From Caenorhabditis elegans (Eukaryota > Nematoda > Chromadorea > Rhabditida > Rhabditidae): a stretch of 64,000 bases of DNA. The position numbers and the translations under genes were made by a program. Position 1 is the first letter of the stretch, and every line of letters begins with the position of its first letter. Positions 34,110 to 45,974 of this stretch are shown here, piece by piece. Location of the stretch: the NCBI RefSeq assembly GCF_000002985.6, contig NC_003282.8, positions 16,864,001 to 16,928,000 on the forward strand. Direction: 5' to 3'. Under the pieces are notes generated by a model. The model made no database searches and was not told the DNA's origin. It saw only the letters and a program-made list of their open reading frames with translations.

Positions 34110-34315
34110 GACAAAGATTAAAGAACAGTTTGATGAAAAACTACACCCAAGGCTGCCTTCAGGGCAAAGGTCCGTGACCTCTCGGCCTATTTGAATTGCT
34201 AATAGAAATACATGAGCTCTGAGAATCGTAAAAATTGAAATAGTGTGATTTACTTTTTGACAGTTTCACGGTGTCCATAATGTGTACAACGTTTATTCCA
34301 TTTTGGTCCTACTAT
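34110..34315. repeat. Segment duplicated at 35400-35605
   Basis: Both copies contain AACAGTTTGATGAAAAACTA, AATAGTGTGATTT, GACA(G/A)TTTCACGGTGTCCAT and CCATTTTGGT in the same order, about 1.3 kb apart. Confidence 0.75.
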
Positions 34316-34437
34316 CGGTCTATTTCGATTATCGGTCTATTCTCTTATTTCACAGTCTGCACTATAGGCACCGTCCACTTTCGAAAAATTTTAATATTAC
34401 AAATTCTGTTTGTTGTTAGTGAATATAATTCTAAATG

Positions 34438-34458
34438 AGAGACAAAGAAACAAGCAAA
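34438..34458 (-). ncRNA. Predicted 21U-RNA
   Basis: Minus-strand core at 34497-34504; U at 34458, 39 nt past the core, context CAAT. Confidence 0.6.
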
Positions 34459-35069
34459 TTGTTTTTGTTTAAATGGATAAAAATTTAACAGCTCAATGAA
34501 ACAGACACAAAATAAGTGATTTTTTTTTTCGAATTGCGTATTTAATTTTTCAACTTTAAATTTTTAATTTATGATATAGTAAGTCAACCTATAAAGAAGT
34601 GAGTATAACATATTTGATTTCAATATACATATTTATCAAGTATGTGAAACATGTATCGTCCTACATACCGCGCAACGTGGACAACAGTTGTATCACATCT
34701 GAAAATATTTTGACGTAGAGGAAGATCTATGTTTTGTAATACATCCAGTATTATTAGTACTAGTGTAGTTTGTAGTCTATTACATCATAAAAGTACACAC
34801 TGAACCTACCAAGCTACCCTTCTTTTGTTCATTCTCTTATCTAAAGATATAGCGAATTAAAAAAATTTTATTAAAGACTCAAAATAGATCCGAAATTCTG
34901 GATTTTTTTTCTGTTTTCCAATTGAACAATGGACTGAAGACTAACAAATTTTCATTACTTATCATCGATTAATAATAGAAAACATTAGGAATTTTAAAAT
35001 GAGAATGTTCTAGAAGATTTATACTGTTTCAAGACATTCATAAGAATTCACTACTTGGTGCAATGCTAT

Positions 35070-35090
35070 TATGATGTTTGTTTTGTATGG
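35070..35090 (+). ncRNA. Predicted 21U-RNA
   Basis: Core at 35024-35031; U at 35070, 39 nt past the core, context TATT. Confidence 0.6.
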
Positions 35091-35928
35091 AACATGGATG
35101 CCAATTTCTTGTTTCTTGCATTTCTTCTTTCATTTTTTTTTTTTTGGATTCTGTACTTTTTCCAGGTCTATTCAATACATCGAGCAAAGAGAGCTATCAA
35201 TTTTTAGTACAGTGGCAATGGTAGAAGATACAAGTTCAAATTAATATCAAAAAAACCTTGAATGCTGCTTTTAACCGTCACTAAAACTTTGGTTTATATT
35301 TAGTTTTTAGTTTTTATAGTTAAAAATAACTACAGTCTTATGAATTTTACATAAAATAAAGTTAACATCTCATATTATACATCTCTATCCTCTATGTTTG
35401 TGGAAGAACAGTTTGATGAAAAACTACACCGAAAACTGCCTAAAAGTTGGAGGAGCCCCGATGACCCCCCTCGACTTGTTTGAATTTCTAATTGAAACAC
35501 ATGAATTCTGAAAATCGCTCGTAAATATTGCAATAGTGTGATTTTTTTTTGACAATTTCACGGTGTCCATAAAGTGTGCAAAGTTTATCCCATTTTGGTA
35601 TTTAACACTTGTTGAAATTTTTCTAAACACGAACGACTTTTTTCCCAAAGAACGGAAGATTTGAAAACAATTTGAAGCGGCAAGTTTTATAAAAGCTGGT
35701 AACCTTTGCATATAATTTTTCATTATTTTTGTTTCAAGTTTGCTTTCTGTATTATTTAAAAACATATAGTTCCGCAATTTTATATTCTAATCTACTTTTT
35801 TTTTCTTTTTTTTTTAAATTGTACCAACATTCCACTTGAGTAAGTTTAGAAAATAAAATAGTTTGAGTGAAATGATTTTTGACTGTTTCACAGTTTCCAT
35901 GAAATATTAACACGAATTCCTTTTTTAG

Positions 35929-35949
35929 TTTCTTTGAGATATCCAAATA
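35929..35949 (+). ncRNA. Predicted 21U-RNA
   Basis: Core at 35883-35890; U at 35929, 39 nt past the core, context TAGT. Last motif before the lectin gene. Confidence 0.6.
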
Positions 35950-36249
35950 TTCACCTAAATTTCATTAAAATTATCAAGCTGGTGAAACGGGGGGTTTTTT
36001 TTTTGCAAACGTAGTTATTAAAAAACAACTTTGAGATACTTTAACAAGCTCAAATTTTTCGTAGGATTTTGTTGAAAAATCAATTAAAATGAAAGCGACA
36101 CTTCTAGATGAAACTCGAAAATTTTGAAAAAAAAAAAATTTTTCAATGATTGTTCCTTAATTTTTGATAAAGCTTCAAAAATAAGATGATCTTAATATGT
36201 AAATAAGTTGGATCGCAGAATCAAAAACAAAATATTTTATTCCAATATA

Positions 36250-38520
36250 TCAAGTATGTGAAACGGGTTTTATCCTACACACAGCGCCACGTAGGCAGTA
36301 ACTGTTTCCGTTTTCAGTGGCATCACAGCTGGAAATGTTTTGATTTAAATTGGAAAAAATCTATGATTTATGTGTGAAGCATAATATTTCTGCAAGAACT
36401 TCAATTTTTTAAAAGAAATGATAACAAAGCTTGAACATATTAATTTAAGTCTCAAAAAAACACTCACTCCCAATACCGGACAATAGATGTTCCTTCGATA
36501 AGTGCAGACGCATTGGGCACTCCCTCCTGAGAGTTTGGACCCCAATTAAAGCATGTAATACCATTTAAAGTTGGGTCAGACATGTTGTATTGGGCACTTG
36601 ATGAGCGGATTCCGTCGATCCAAAAGTACATATTAGAGTATCGTGTAGGTGGAAGGGCGGAGTTACTTTTCTTTGTTAGATAATCTGGAATTTAATGGAA
36701 AAAGTTACTTTGCGTGTTTGAAAAGGTAAATATTTCATTTCATTAAGCGTCTAGAACTAGAAAAATACTTAACAAAGCAACGAAACCGCAAAAAATTCTA
36801 CTTGTAAAATACATCAAATCGTGATTTTTAGCCTAAAATTGGCCGATTTTTACCAAAAAAAGCGGTGCAATCGCGGTCTAGTGATAAAAAACTGCAAATC
36901 CCACATCCAATAGTGTATCCTTCTGCGTACGCATAGGCGCCTGTAATGACAAGCCCGTTTCCTTCTGTACACAAAAAAAAAATCGTCCTGCAGCACGATT
37001 TTGGCAGAATGGTCCGAAAAATGTGCGGATCTGAAAAAACTATACTTCTCGAAAACCTTACTGCCTTGCAGCGCCCGACATCTAACGGGTTTCACCACTA
37101 GATGTGCTTCTGTTCTCATAGCGGAACCCGCTATTTGTCGGGTGCGTTGTGGACAATATCAATGGAGGTGTTATTTAAAGGGCTCCAAAACGCTGCGGAA
37201 CAGCGGAGGCCCGGAAGATGTCGGTCGCCCCACAACGGGCCACTCACCGAAATGCAAACCGCAATATCTCCTCGAATCGATGCGAAGGATTCTTCATCGC
37301 ATTGAACAAAATATTTAAAATCAAATTTCCATTCAATAAGATCGTCGTTTTCAATTTCGGAAATTGTGTAGTTAAAAACTATTTTTTCAGATGTAAAAGA
37401 TTCCTGAAAAAAAAAATTTTGTTTTGGATTCTGGTTTTGTGGAATTTCCGTATTTAATGTAAACAATTTAGTTTTTATAAACTTTTTGACAGTGTGAAAA
37501 AAACCTTTAAAAAATAACATTTTCAAAGTTCCAACTCCCACTTTTAAGAAAATACCGCAACAGTGAGTTGGTAAAAACAATACATTCATTTAATTTCACT
37601 TGACGGATTTTTTTGTATTCGAGTAAACAAAAACATGTATTTAAATACATTTGTGACGTCACAAATGTATTTTAATACATTTTGCTACATTACTTGAATA
37701 ACCCCATTACTAATCGACTAAAAAAATAGTTTAAAAATTTAAAAAAATACAAAAATAAAAATAATCTCACCGTAACAGTCGTTTGCCCAAACATTGGTCT
37801 AGAAAAAGTTTCAGAACAATCTTCCTGAGTTCTCTGAAAATTTTCTTCGAATAGTCGTTTAGGTGTTTGTACTGAGTTTTAGTTTGCAAAATTCTTGAGA
37901 GTCAGTTGCTACTAAATAGCCAGCAGAATTGACGGTATTTTAGCAAAAAATATTTAAGAAGTTATCGAAACAGTGAAAATTTTGAAAATTGATCACCTTA
38001 CCTTAATGCCCACAATATTGCCACCAGCTCCAATAATTTTTTGAACAGAAAATGGAGTTCCAATTTTATAAATTTTGCATCCGGCGGAGGTTCGAAATAT
38101 TACCTGAAACCCACATTTCAGTCTCAGTCTCACGTGGTGTCAGGCTGTCCCAATACAGTCTGATCTACAAAAAATGCGGGAATTTTTTCCCAGAAAAATT
38201 AAAAAATTGTGACGTCATCACGCTCTTAACCATGCGAAATCAGATGAGATGTCTGCGTCTCACCTCCCGCATTTTTCGAAGATCAAAGCGAAATGGGACT
38301 TTCTGACTCCACGTGAAGTCTCCTCTTTATTCTAACCTACCACACAAGTGACGTCATAATAACACTTTTGTAGACATTCATCCCAACTTCCAGAATACGT
38401 TTCAGAAATCTCGGTGTCATTGGGAGATCCCCAGATTAATACCAATTTAGTGTTAACATTCAAAGAATCCACGTGGCTTAGTGCAGTGAGAAAAACGAGA
38501 AACCCGGTGGAAAGATGCAT
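36250..38520 (-). pseudogene. PAN_3 + C-type lectin (clec-like) gene, probably decayed
   Basis: Exons read from the right: 38341-38520 (signal peptide MHLSTGFLVFLTALSHVDSL, then a PAN_3 start, GSWDECLQKCYYDVTCV), 37997-38103 (VIFRTSAGCKIYKIGTPFSV...IIGAGGNIVGIK), 37771-37798, 37248-37403 (TSEKIVFNYTISEIENDDLI...GDIAVCIS), 36854-36964 (ITGAYAYAEGYTIGCGICSF), 36468-36684 (MYFWIDGIRSSSAQYNMSDP, TLNGITCFNWGPN) and 36250-36328 (CDATENGNSYCLRGAVC, stop). The last three join in correct phase and end like secreted nematode CLEC proteins. Two problems: a run of seven A at 38035-38043 shifts the PAN_3 frame, and the CP.GW...WC start of the lectin fold cannot be found between 36965 and 37247. A recent pseudogene or a misread exon would both explain this. 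Nematode PAN_3/CLEC proteins are secreted and often linked to innate immunity. Confidence 0.6.
38131..38315. mobile_element. Palindromic element in lectin intron 1
   Basis: Ends CACGTGGTGTCAGGCTGTCC and the inverse GGACTTTCTGACTCCACGTG. The inner arms pair AAAAATGCGGGAATTTTT with CCCGCATTTTTCG, and the centre carries TGACGTCATCACGCTCTTAA. A partial relative lies at 31155-31235. Confidence 0.75.
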
Positions 38521-38830
38521 TTTGAGTGAAACTGGAAAAGCGGCGAGATGTCACTTTTCAAAAACAACATTAAAAGCACGTTTCCTAGGCTGTGGTAATG
38601 TTTTAAATATATAGGTAATGTAATACGATTTTTTGACCTAGTCACATCAAATTTTGTTATTTTTTCTTGAAAATTTTGGACAAGGGGTTTTTTGACATTT
38701 GAAATCGAATGGCATTGTCAGTTTTTCAAGAAAAAAATCAGAATGGCGTGAAACGCGAAAACATAGGGGGGCGCTATAGAAGTTGCACGCACTATAGAAC
38801 TATATTTCGCAACAAAAATTGTATGTTTCA

Positions 38831-38838
38831 CTGTTTCA
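38831..38838 (+). promoter_or_regulatory. CTGTTTCA core, start unclear
   Basis: Exact core; the nearest YRNT has its U at 38872 (34 nt, TAAT), slightly short. A second near-core CTGTTTCT follows at 38846. Confidence 0.35.
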
Positions 38839-38980
38839 CGGTTTACTGTTTCTCGAACATGTCAATTTTAATTTAAGTACCATTTGTTGCTTATACAAAC
38901 AAAAAAAGCGACATTTATTTTCCTAAAAATTATACTGTTTCACTATTTTTTCATAGAATTGGCCATACTATTAGATGCAT

Positions 38981-39001
38981 TGGGAATGGAAAAATACGAT
39001 C
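38981..39001 (+). ncRNA. Predicted 21U-RNA
   Basis: Core at 38935-38942; U at 38981, 39 nt past the core, context CATT. The RNA body runs into the left end of the foldback element at 38990. Confidence 0.5.
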
Positions 39002-39178
39002 TCACAAATTTATCATAATTTATTTTTGATCTACCTGTCGAACTTGACTCCGCCCCCAATATTGTTGCCATTGTTATTTTGTTGTGGATGTCTTGTCGAA
39101 GGAAGAGGAGGAGCCTAGTAAAGAAGGTAGATCAAAAATAAATTAGGAGAAAATTGTGCGATCGTATGTTTTTCGATA
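38990..39178. mobile_element. Foldback element related to the 15856 palindrome
   Basis: Terminal repeats of about 50 bp: AAAAATACGATCTCACAA...TTTTTGATCTACCT on the left, and the inverse AGGTAGATCAAAAATAAATT...TGTGCGATCGTATGTTTTTC on the right. The end motif ATACGATCGCAC is shared with 15856. Non-coding centre. Confidence 0.7.
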
Positions 39179-39309
39179 ATATAATAGTTGTTTAACTTTT
39201 AAAATTTTATTTAATTTTTACAATTATTTGGTAGTTTTCTGCTTGCCCTTTGACATTCTTGAAAAACATTAGCAAATGTGCAAAATAAAGTAAATTGGTT
39301 GATTTTTTA

Positions 39310-39585
39310 TTAAAAAACAGTATTTTCAATATTGCAAAGCAGGCTTAGTTCTACATATTGATCCACGTAGACAAAACGTGCCAGCTTGGGCAACATTGCA
39401 ACTGAAAATTTATCAGTTACGAAGTACGCCAGCATTTGTCCCACTAACTTGGTTGCAAAAATAGTTCCGCCGGACATATTGACTAGGAAAGTACACGGAT
39501 TGCCATTAAAATTGTCGCTTTGAAACCACCTATAGCCAGTTGTTCCGTTCAGAGTTTCATCTGGTTCCTCCCAGAAATGCACATT
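39310..39585 (-). pseudogene. C-type lectin domain fragment
   Basis: The frame VHFWEEPDETLNGTTGYRWF, QSDNFNGNPCTFLVNMSGGT, then IFATKLVGQMLAYFV... matches the middle of a nematode CLEC domain (compare DPTLNGITCFNWGPN in the gene to the left). It has no signal peptide, PAN_3 part or terminal cysteines, so it is a one-exon remnant, perhaps of a tandem lectin copy. Confidence 0.6.
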
Positions 39586-39900
39586 ATTTTATGAAAATGT
39601 AGTGGAATCTTTCAAATTTCAAGTTGATCAGAGCTTCAAAAGTGGATAATTAAAATTTTTTAATACATTTTTTAAAATAGAAATTATGAGACAGTTGATG
39701 AAACTTCATCTCAAATTTGACAACATTAAAGGTGTTTTTTTTTTCAATTTCAGAAATTTTCGCTATCGAAATTGTATCATGTATGGAGCGTTTAATATGT
39801 TATGATGATAAAATTTTAACCAGGAATCAAAATTCAATTCTATTAAAAATTGTCTGTTTCAAGTTGTCAATTAAAACAAGCATCGGTTTAAGGTAATCAC

Positions 39901-39921
39901 TCCTGAAGAAATTGTGGAAAT
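39901..39921 (+). ncRNA. Predicted 21U-RNA
   Basis: Core at 39854-39861; U at 39901, 40 nt past the core, context CACT; TAAT at 36 nt is an alternative. Confidence 0.5.
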
Positions 39922-40049
39922 TATAAAAAAAAGTTCAGACTTATGCATGTTGGATTATCCAAAACTCAAGTGAAAAATGGTAATTTTCCAAATGAATATT
40001 TTCATGTTATTTGAACTAGCAAAAACCACATTTTACTTCTAAATTCTTG

Positions 40050-40320
40050 GAATTAGGCGGCGGCGGTCATGTAGGCAACAAAGTGCCTTTTGCCTGACAT
40101 CTGCCTGTCTCGCGCCTTCTGCTAAACACACTATTCATTTAAATATTTGATTTTGGCAAACTTATTGAAGTTCGTAAATTCACAAAAACAAGCGGGAGAC
40201 CGTCAGGTATTAGGCAGGCGCAAGGTTTTAAGGCCACGCCTACCATGGAAGTCCTAGTATACATTAGGCAAAATACCGTTTTGCAGGTGACTAGGTATGC
40301 CCGAATAAAAGCCTAACTGC
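40050..40320. repeat. Cluster of 'TGCCTAC / GTAGGC' repeats
   Basis: Many short blocks such as CATGTAGGCAACAAAGTGCC, CAGGCGCAAGGTTTTA and GCCACGCCTACCATGG in both orientations. Similar blocks occur at 6570, 9540, 10910, 27420, 33355, 49310 and 61500. Confidence 0.55.
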
Positions 40321-40394
40321 CTTGCGGCATATCTGAATTTAAAAAATTACTGTTTCAGTTAATTTACTTGATTTCAAGTTTATTCTGCGAACAA

Positions 40395-40415
40395 TTTGAA
40401 TCTCATTATGAATGC
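40395..40415 (+). ncRNA. Predicted 21U-RNA
   Basis: Core at 40350-40357; U at 40395, 38 nt past the core, context CAAT. Confidence 0.5.
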
Positions 40416-40676
40416 ATTGTACTGAGCGATTGTGTGCGAGGGTTATTTGACTCTTTGTTTGAGTTTTTGTTTTCAATTATATTGTAGAGTGCGGTAATTA
40501 GAAATGCTCGGCAGTTGGTAAATTTAGTAATTGGTGGTTCCTGAAATGCTCGGCAATCGTTGGAATTTCCAAAAATTTTGGCAATGTTTAGGCTTAACTT
40601 TGTTTTGAGCATTTAAACATTTAAATAAGACGGTAATTTTCTTATAAGAATTCCTAAATTTTAAGGTTTGAAAGAT

Positions 40677-40697
40677 TTATATGCCCACAAGATATTA
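40677..40697 (-). ncRNA. Predicted 21U-RNA
   Basis: Minus-strand core at 40738-40745; U at 40697 (41 nt, TGTT) or 40700 (38 nt, TGGT). Confidence 0.45.
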
Positions 40698-40911
40698 ACA
40701 CCATTGGAAAAAACTTGGGCTGGATTTATGAAAATAATGAAACAGTTAAAAAATTTTCTGGTTTTTTTTCAAAGTAGCATTTGGCGTCTCCCATAGTACC
40801 CGGTGGTCTTATTGAGTATTGTCAGAAGACGTTTTTTTTGTAGTTTTATACTTTCCCTGTTCAAAAACATTTTGCATTACATATTGTCAATTCATTTAAA
40901 TTCATTTAAAT

Positions 40912-40932
40912 TCAAATAAAATTTAACAGAAA
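40912..40932 (-). ncRNA. Predicted 21U-RNA
   Basis: Minus-strand core at 40972-40979; U at 40932, 40 nt past the core, context TGGT. Confidence 0.55.
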
Positions 40933-42253
40933 CCAGCTTAGAAAAAAAACTACTGAAATATACAGAGTACCTGAAACAGGGCATTTTCTGAGAAAATCTT
41001 AAAATCGTCCAAGGTTCCGTGTCAATTTATTCACTGAAAAAATCTTGAAGAAATATGTTCCTTTACTTTTTATTTTTAATTATTGTAGTTTCTACATAGT
41101 TTTTCAGATTAAAAAAAACTTGCTATTAATGAGGCCGAAAAATTCAGCAACTATGGTGGGAATTCAAAAATAATGAAAAATTTAGAACAAATAATTTAAA
41201 ATAATTTACAGTTATATTCGGTACATGGGGGCAGAAAAAGACAAAACTCTGATCAAAAATTGAAGCAGTAAAATAAATATTCGAAAATTTTTGATTTTTT
41301 CTACTTTTCGTAGAATGCAGTTTCACTTTGCCTATTTAGTGCGCTTCAAAAAGTTTGTTTTAAAAGATGTTATGGAATGAAACATTTCTAATAGTAAAGA
41401 AAAAACATTTCAAGGAATATTTTTTTACAAATAATTGCTTAGATTGGAACTTAAAAAATTCATCTTGAAAATAAAAGCGTTTGATTTCTGGAAAATTTTC
41501 ATATTTTTCTTCGAAAAACTGAGCTGATTTTTAACATTTCAAGTAAGTGACCAATTTGCCGAAAATTCTAAAATTGTTTAAAAAAGTGTTTAACTTTCAA
41601 ATTTAAAAGCTTTGATTAGTTTAATTAAATCTGATATCTGAAAAATCACAGTTGATGTGTTCAAGAACTAAATTTAACTTTTTTCCAAATTTTCACTGTT
41701 TTAGCACCTTTGTATAAATTAGTTTTTAATTTTACATTTCAGTATTTGAAGTAAAATAATACAATTGTGTGGCTAATTTTTTTCTCATGAAATTTGATTT
41801 GGCCGACAAATTCGAAACAGTTGGAATTTACAATGAAGTTTTTGAAGGTTTTTTTACTTTACATATTTTTAGAAATGGCGACAATTTCCTGCAAAACAAA
41901 ATAGATTTTTCACAACCGTTTTAATGAAGTTGTTTTTTTTTGAAATTGATTGCATATTAAAGAACTCTACGAGAAAAATAGTGAAAACGAAACGAGAAGA
42001 AGAATTCAGAGAAGTTTAAATGAAAAATGTGAAAGAGTTTGTAATTTTTCAAAAAAAAAAAGAAAAAGAGTTCATCACCTGTTTTCAGAACATTTTCCTA
42101 AACTACTTTCAATTTTCAAGCACAATAACGATTTACCCGATTTTTCAAACTTAATCTTGCTGTATCATATACTTGTTAAAATTTGTATTTAAAACTATCA
42201 CTAATTGGTAGGTAGAGAACTTTTTCATTTATAACAACGAAAATCCAAATCTT

Positions 42254-42261
42254 GAAACAGG
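42254..42261 (-). promoter_or_regulatory. CTGTTTCA core without a well-placed YRNT
   Basis: Exact minus-strand core only 29 bases from a plus core at 42283; no YRNT in the expected window. Confidence 0.35.
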
Positions 42262-42282
42262 AAAATTTGAATGTTTTTTCAC

Positions 42283-42290
42283 TGTTTCAA
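42283..42290 (+). promoter_or_regulatory. CTGTTTCA core without a well-placed YRNT
   Basis: Exact plus core, back-to-back with the minus core at 42254; no YRNT 35-45 nt downstream. Confidence 0.35.
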
Positions 42291-43583
42291 AAAACAGTTT
42301 TCATCATTTTTTAAGCGTTGAATGAGATTACAGCATATCCGCTGTTTAAAAAAATTATATTAAAAAATATAAGTGAGAAACCAAGCAGAAAACAATTTTC
42401 AACCGAAAAAATATTACTGAACTTCCTCCAACTTCATATTCAAAAATTCACAAAATGGTCTTTTATTTTCAGATCTTTATAAAGAACTAAATTTGGTTTA
42501 GTTTTTTAAAGAATAACTTTAATTTCACATTTATATACATCAAAATGGGCGGGAAGTGGATTGGAATGCACTTAAAGTTGTGGGTGGATGAATTCAATTA
42601 AAATATAAAGATGAAAGTACAAAAAATATAAAATCTGACCCTCTTCGCTTCCGAGGATTAGACAGAACAAATCTTACTCTATGAATATTTGTAAAATATA
42701 CAAAACTACTTTGAAGACAACGTGAAACCGCCGCTAAAAATTTAGAATTTTCAAAATTATTTTTTCAAGTTGGGAAATTGGAGCTCTTACAATTTCACGT
42801 TTTTTTTTCAAATTAAATAAAACATCAATTGAGAAACTGCAGAAAATATGTCATAATGATAAAGTCACCATTTTAGGTATGCAGACATAGTCCCAAATTG
42901 ATTGAAAACATTTAAAATTCAACATTTTACAGTTTTTCAATATCCATTAGAAAATATTTTTAATTTCACATTTTTAAATTTTATTTCAATTTCACATTTT
43001 TTTTTTTTAAAACTATTTTCATAATTGTTTGTTTCTTATTGATTGAGAAGCTTTATTTTCAAAAAAGTGTTTGAATTTTGGATCCAAAAGTTGAAATTGT
43101 AAGATTACTTTAAAACCCGTTTTTTTAACAGAAAAAAAAGAAGTAGGTGCGCGAAAAAAAATGTCTAATTGTTTTGAAAAAATAAAATTTTTTGAATTGC
43201 CTAAAACATAATTGTATGTTTTTTATGAATCTTTTTAAAAGCAAAAATTTCAATTTTTTTCAGTTTCATATTTTCCATATATTTGGAATTGTTTGCTTCT
43301 CACTAGTCGTCAGTCACTCTCCCCACTTCAAAACGTGTAGCCAGTTTTAAGAAAATAATCTCAAATGTACAAATAAATTCAAACAATTTTTAAAAATAAA
43401 AATCTTACGAACAATGAAAAATTTAAACTAGACTTGAAATAATTCAAATTGCCCAATGCACATTTCGTGCACATTTGAAGCAAAAAAAAACGAAGAGATT
43501 TGTGTTTCAGACAATAGATTTGAATTAAAAATAATATCTGTTTCATGTCTGTGATAAGTTCCAGGGACACCCCGCCTTGTTAA

Positions 43584-43604
43584 TTTGCAATTTTGAATTG
43601 CGGA
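43584..43604 (+). ncRNA. Predicted 21U-RNA
   Basis: Core at 43538-43545; U at 43584, 39 nt past the core, context TAAT; TGTT at 36 nt is an alternative. Confidence 0.55.
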
Positions 43605-43964
43605 AAAACAGAAAACTTAATTTTTCATGTTTTCTGACAGAAAAAAGATTCAGGAAACGAAGAACTTTGAAATACGAATTTGGTTAAAAAACTATTTTTG
43701 AATGAAATTTGAGTTTTATGTAATACAATTTTACCAAGAATCTACAAAATATGTTCAAGAAACAAACAACTTTTGGTTTTTGAAATTTTATTATAATACC
43801 CGGGTGAATTTTTATTGAATGCTTTTGTAACTTTTGATTTTTCACACAGCCACACACTCTTTTCTCAAAATTTTCTGATTTATGTCAAATTTTGACAAAA
43901 ATATTATAGGTTTGTGTCAAGTTTGGTCTTGTTGCCTAGTTCTTTTATGCTTAATTAATTTTAC

Positions 43965-43985
43965 TCAATTCTGAAAACGTCAATA
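43965..43985 (-). ncRNA. Predicted 21U-RNA
   Basis: Minus-strand core at 44025-44032; U at 43985, 40 nt past the core, context CAGT. Confidence 0.55.
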
Positions 43986-44783
43986 CTGTTTTATTTGGAA
44001 ATCGAACTGAAATTATGCACATTTTGAAACAGTTTTTTTTTCGTAAAATGAAAATTTTAATTTGGAAAAGCTTAAAAATGCCTGAAATAATTTTCTTTGT
44101 TCAGTTGATTTGAATTTTGCAAAAAATGAGAGTTCTCAAGATTCTTGGCCGTGTACTTCTCTCGGGCAATGAATTAAGAAAACTTTCAGAATTTAGGCGA
44201 TTTTTCGTATAAACCTATATTTTGTTTTCTAGAAAATCATAAATTCAAGTTTTTATCTTTTCAATGTTGAAACTAAAGAGAGATATAGAAAATGAAATTT
44301 TAAAAAACCTAGTTTTAACAATCTTAATTAAAAAAAAATAATTACAGTTTCACATATTTCATATGTGCGGTTTAGTTATTATGAAGAAGTTGGGCTCCAA
44401 ATATTTTCAGACATCAAATTTCGTTTAAACTAGCAGTTTTTTTGGCTCAAGTCTTTATTTAAAAATACATATTTTATGAAAAGTATAAAAATTTACAAAA
44501 ATACATGAAATATTGTTTTTGGTTGTTTAAAAGAAGATTTTTGAAAAGTGTGAAAATGTAATTGTAAATGTTTTATTTAAATGTGCCGTTGTAATTCAGA
44601 CGTGTATTTTCTCTATTTTTGAAAAGCCATTTTAATTTTAACATGTTTTCAAAATAGGATTAAGCAAAAGTATGTGAATCTTATTGTAAAAACTCAGAAA
44701 ATAGAAATTCTAAATTAAAAAATTCAGAAAACTTTTACTGTTTCAGAAAGTTTTTTAAACTTAGCATCTATCAGAATATTCAC

Positions 44784-44804
44784 TTTAAAATACAATTTTT
44801 TATT
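44784..44804 (+). ncRNA. Predicted 21U-RNA
   Basis: Core at 44738-44745; U at 44784, 39 nt past the core, context CACT. Confidence 0.6.
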
Positions 44805-45066
44805 AGTGAACCAAGATAAATTGATTTAATTTTAGAAGAACCACAAATTTCGGAAACTAAAATTCAAAAATAATTAAAAAACTTATGGGAAGAGAAAAAC
44901 TGTGAAGTTAAAAATTGCCACGTTTTGGTTCAAAACTAAAACTTAAAAAATTGTTCAAACTCTATGGAAACTTCTATTGACACTCTGACGTCACGTGTGC
45001 TCCCTCAAAATTTATGGAAAATGAAATAATTCTGAAAAAATAAAATTCAGTTTCAAAAAAAAGCTT

Positions 45067-45087
45067 AAAATGTATACGAAAAATTCA
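45067..45087 (-). ncRNA. Predicted 21U-RNA
   Basis: Minus-strand core at 45125-45132; U at 45087, 38 nt past the core, context CAGT. Confidence 0.5.
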
Positions 45088-45327
45088 CTGAAATTCATAA
45101 ATTTTTTTAAAATTTAAACAGTTGTGAAACAGTAGAAAATTTTTGTCACTTTTTTATTTAAAAAATTTATTATTTTCTCTCAATCAACAAATAACGATTA
45201 ACAAGAAAAGAAAGTAGAAATCAAATCAAAAGAGTTACAACAAAAATATAAATTGTTTTCAGAGACCTTTTAATACATAATAATCGAAACAGGTGGAAAA
45301 GTTGTATTTTTTCTCAGATATAAAATC

Positions 45328-45335
45328 CTGTTTCA
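45328..45335 (+). promoter_or_regulatory. CTGTTTCA core, start unclear
   Basis: Exact core; YRNTs put the U at 45369 (34 nt) or 45379 (44 nt), both off the mode. Confidence 0.35.
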
Positions 45336-45409
45336 CACAGATTATGAAAAAAAAAACAAGAATTTTATTTTACGACAATTACTGTAAAATAGTGTGGAAA
45401 AAACAGCAA

Positions 45410-45545
45410 TTTTTTAATTAGTTGAGAACCCATAAACCGCCAATCAATAAGTTACAGGAACCCTTTTGACCGTCATAAAGATTGGAGATGACGATATTGA
45501 AGATGCACCAACTATGCTGGTTAATACTTGGTACATATCCAATTA
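45410..45545. repeat. Copy of segment 22020-22160
   Basis: Direct paralog of the 22-kb segment, sharing AAACCGCCAATCAATAAG and CCAACTATGCTGGTT; an internal deletion follows GACC. Confidence 0.7.
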
Positions 45546-45651
45546 TGACTTCTCTTTTTTTTTTGTCTAGACGTTTTTGAACATTCGGGATGTTCTTGAA
45601 AGAAATTAAACGCTTTTAAAAGTGTTTAGGCTTCTAAAAAAACTTAAAATA

Positions 45652-45974
45652 CCGTATATCTTCTATTAATATGGCCTCCCTATTAGACTTGCACTCCCTA
45701 TTAGTATTGCCCCTCTGAGACCTTCCGAAAATTAGTATGGCACTCCCTATTAGTCTTGCACTCCCTAATAGCCTTGCGTTTACTCTTTTTTATTGCAGGC
45801 CCGTCTTTTTTTTTCCTGAATTTTTACAAAAAGATTCGAGCTTTTTCAGAAAAAAACTAGTAAGCTCAAAGTCAGAAAATGTTCTGAAAATTAGTATTGC
45901 ACTCCCTAATAGTCTTGCAAGCGGGAAGACCATCGAAAAATAGTATTGCAGCCATATTAATAGAAGAAATACGG
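45652..45974. mobile_element. TA-flanked inverted-repeat DNA element (Tc/mariner-like, non-autonomous)
   Basis: Left end CCGTATATCTTCTATTAATA, right end TATTAATAGAAGAAATACGG, flanked by TA dinucleotides (45650-45651 and 45975-45976). The inside repeats CTATTAGT(A/C)TTGCACTCCC several times. No transposase. The TA duplication is consistent with the IS630/Tc1/mariner superfamily. Confidence 0.75.

Noticed and set aside
41950-42192. 80-residue basic frame MHIKELYEKNSENETRRRIQ
   Set aside because: AT-rich cluster DNA, no homology recognised, no splice or promoter support.
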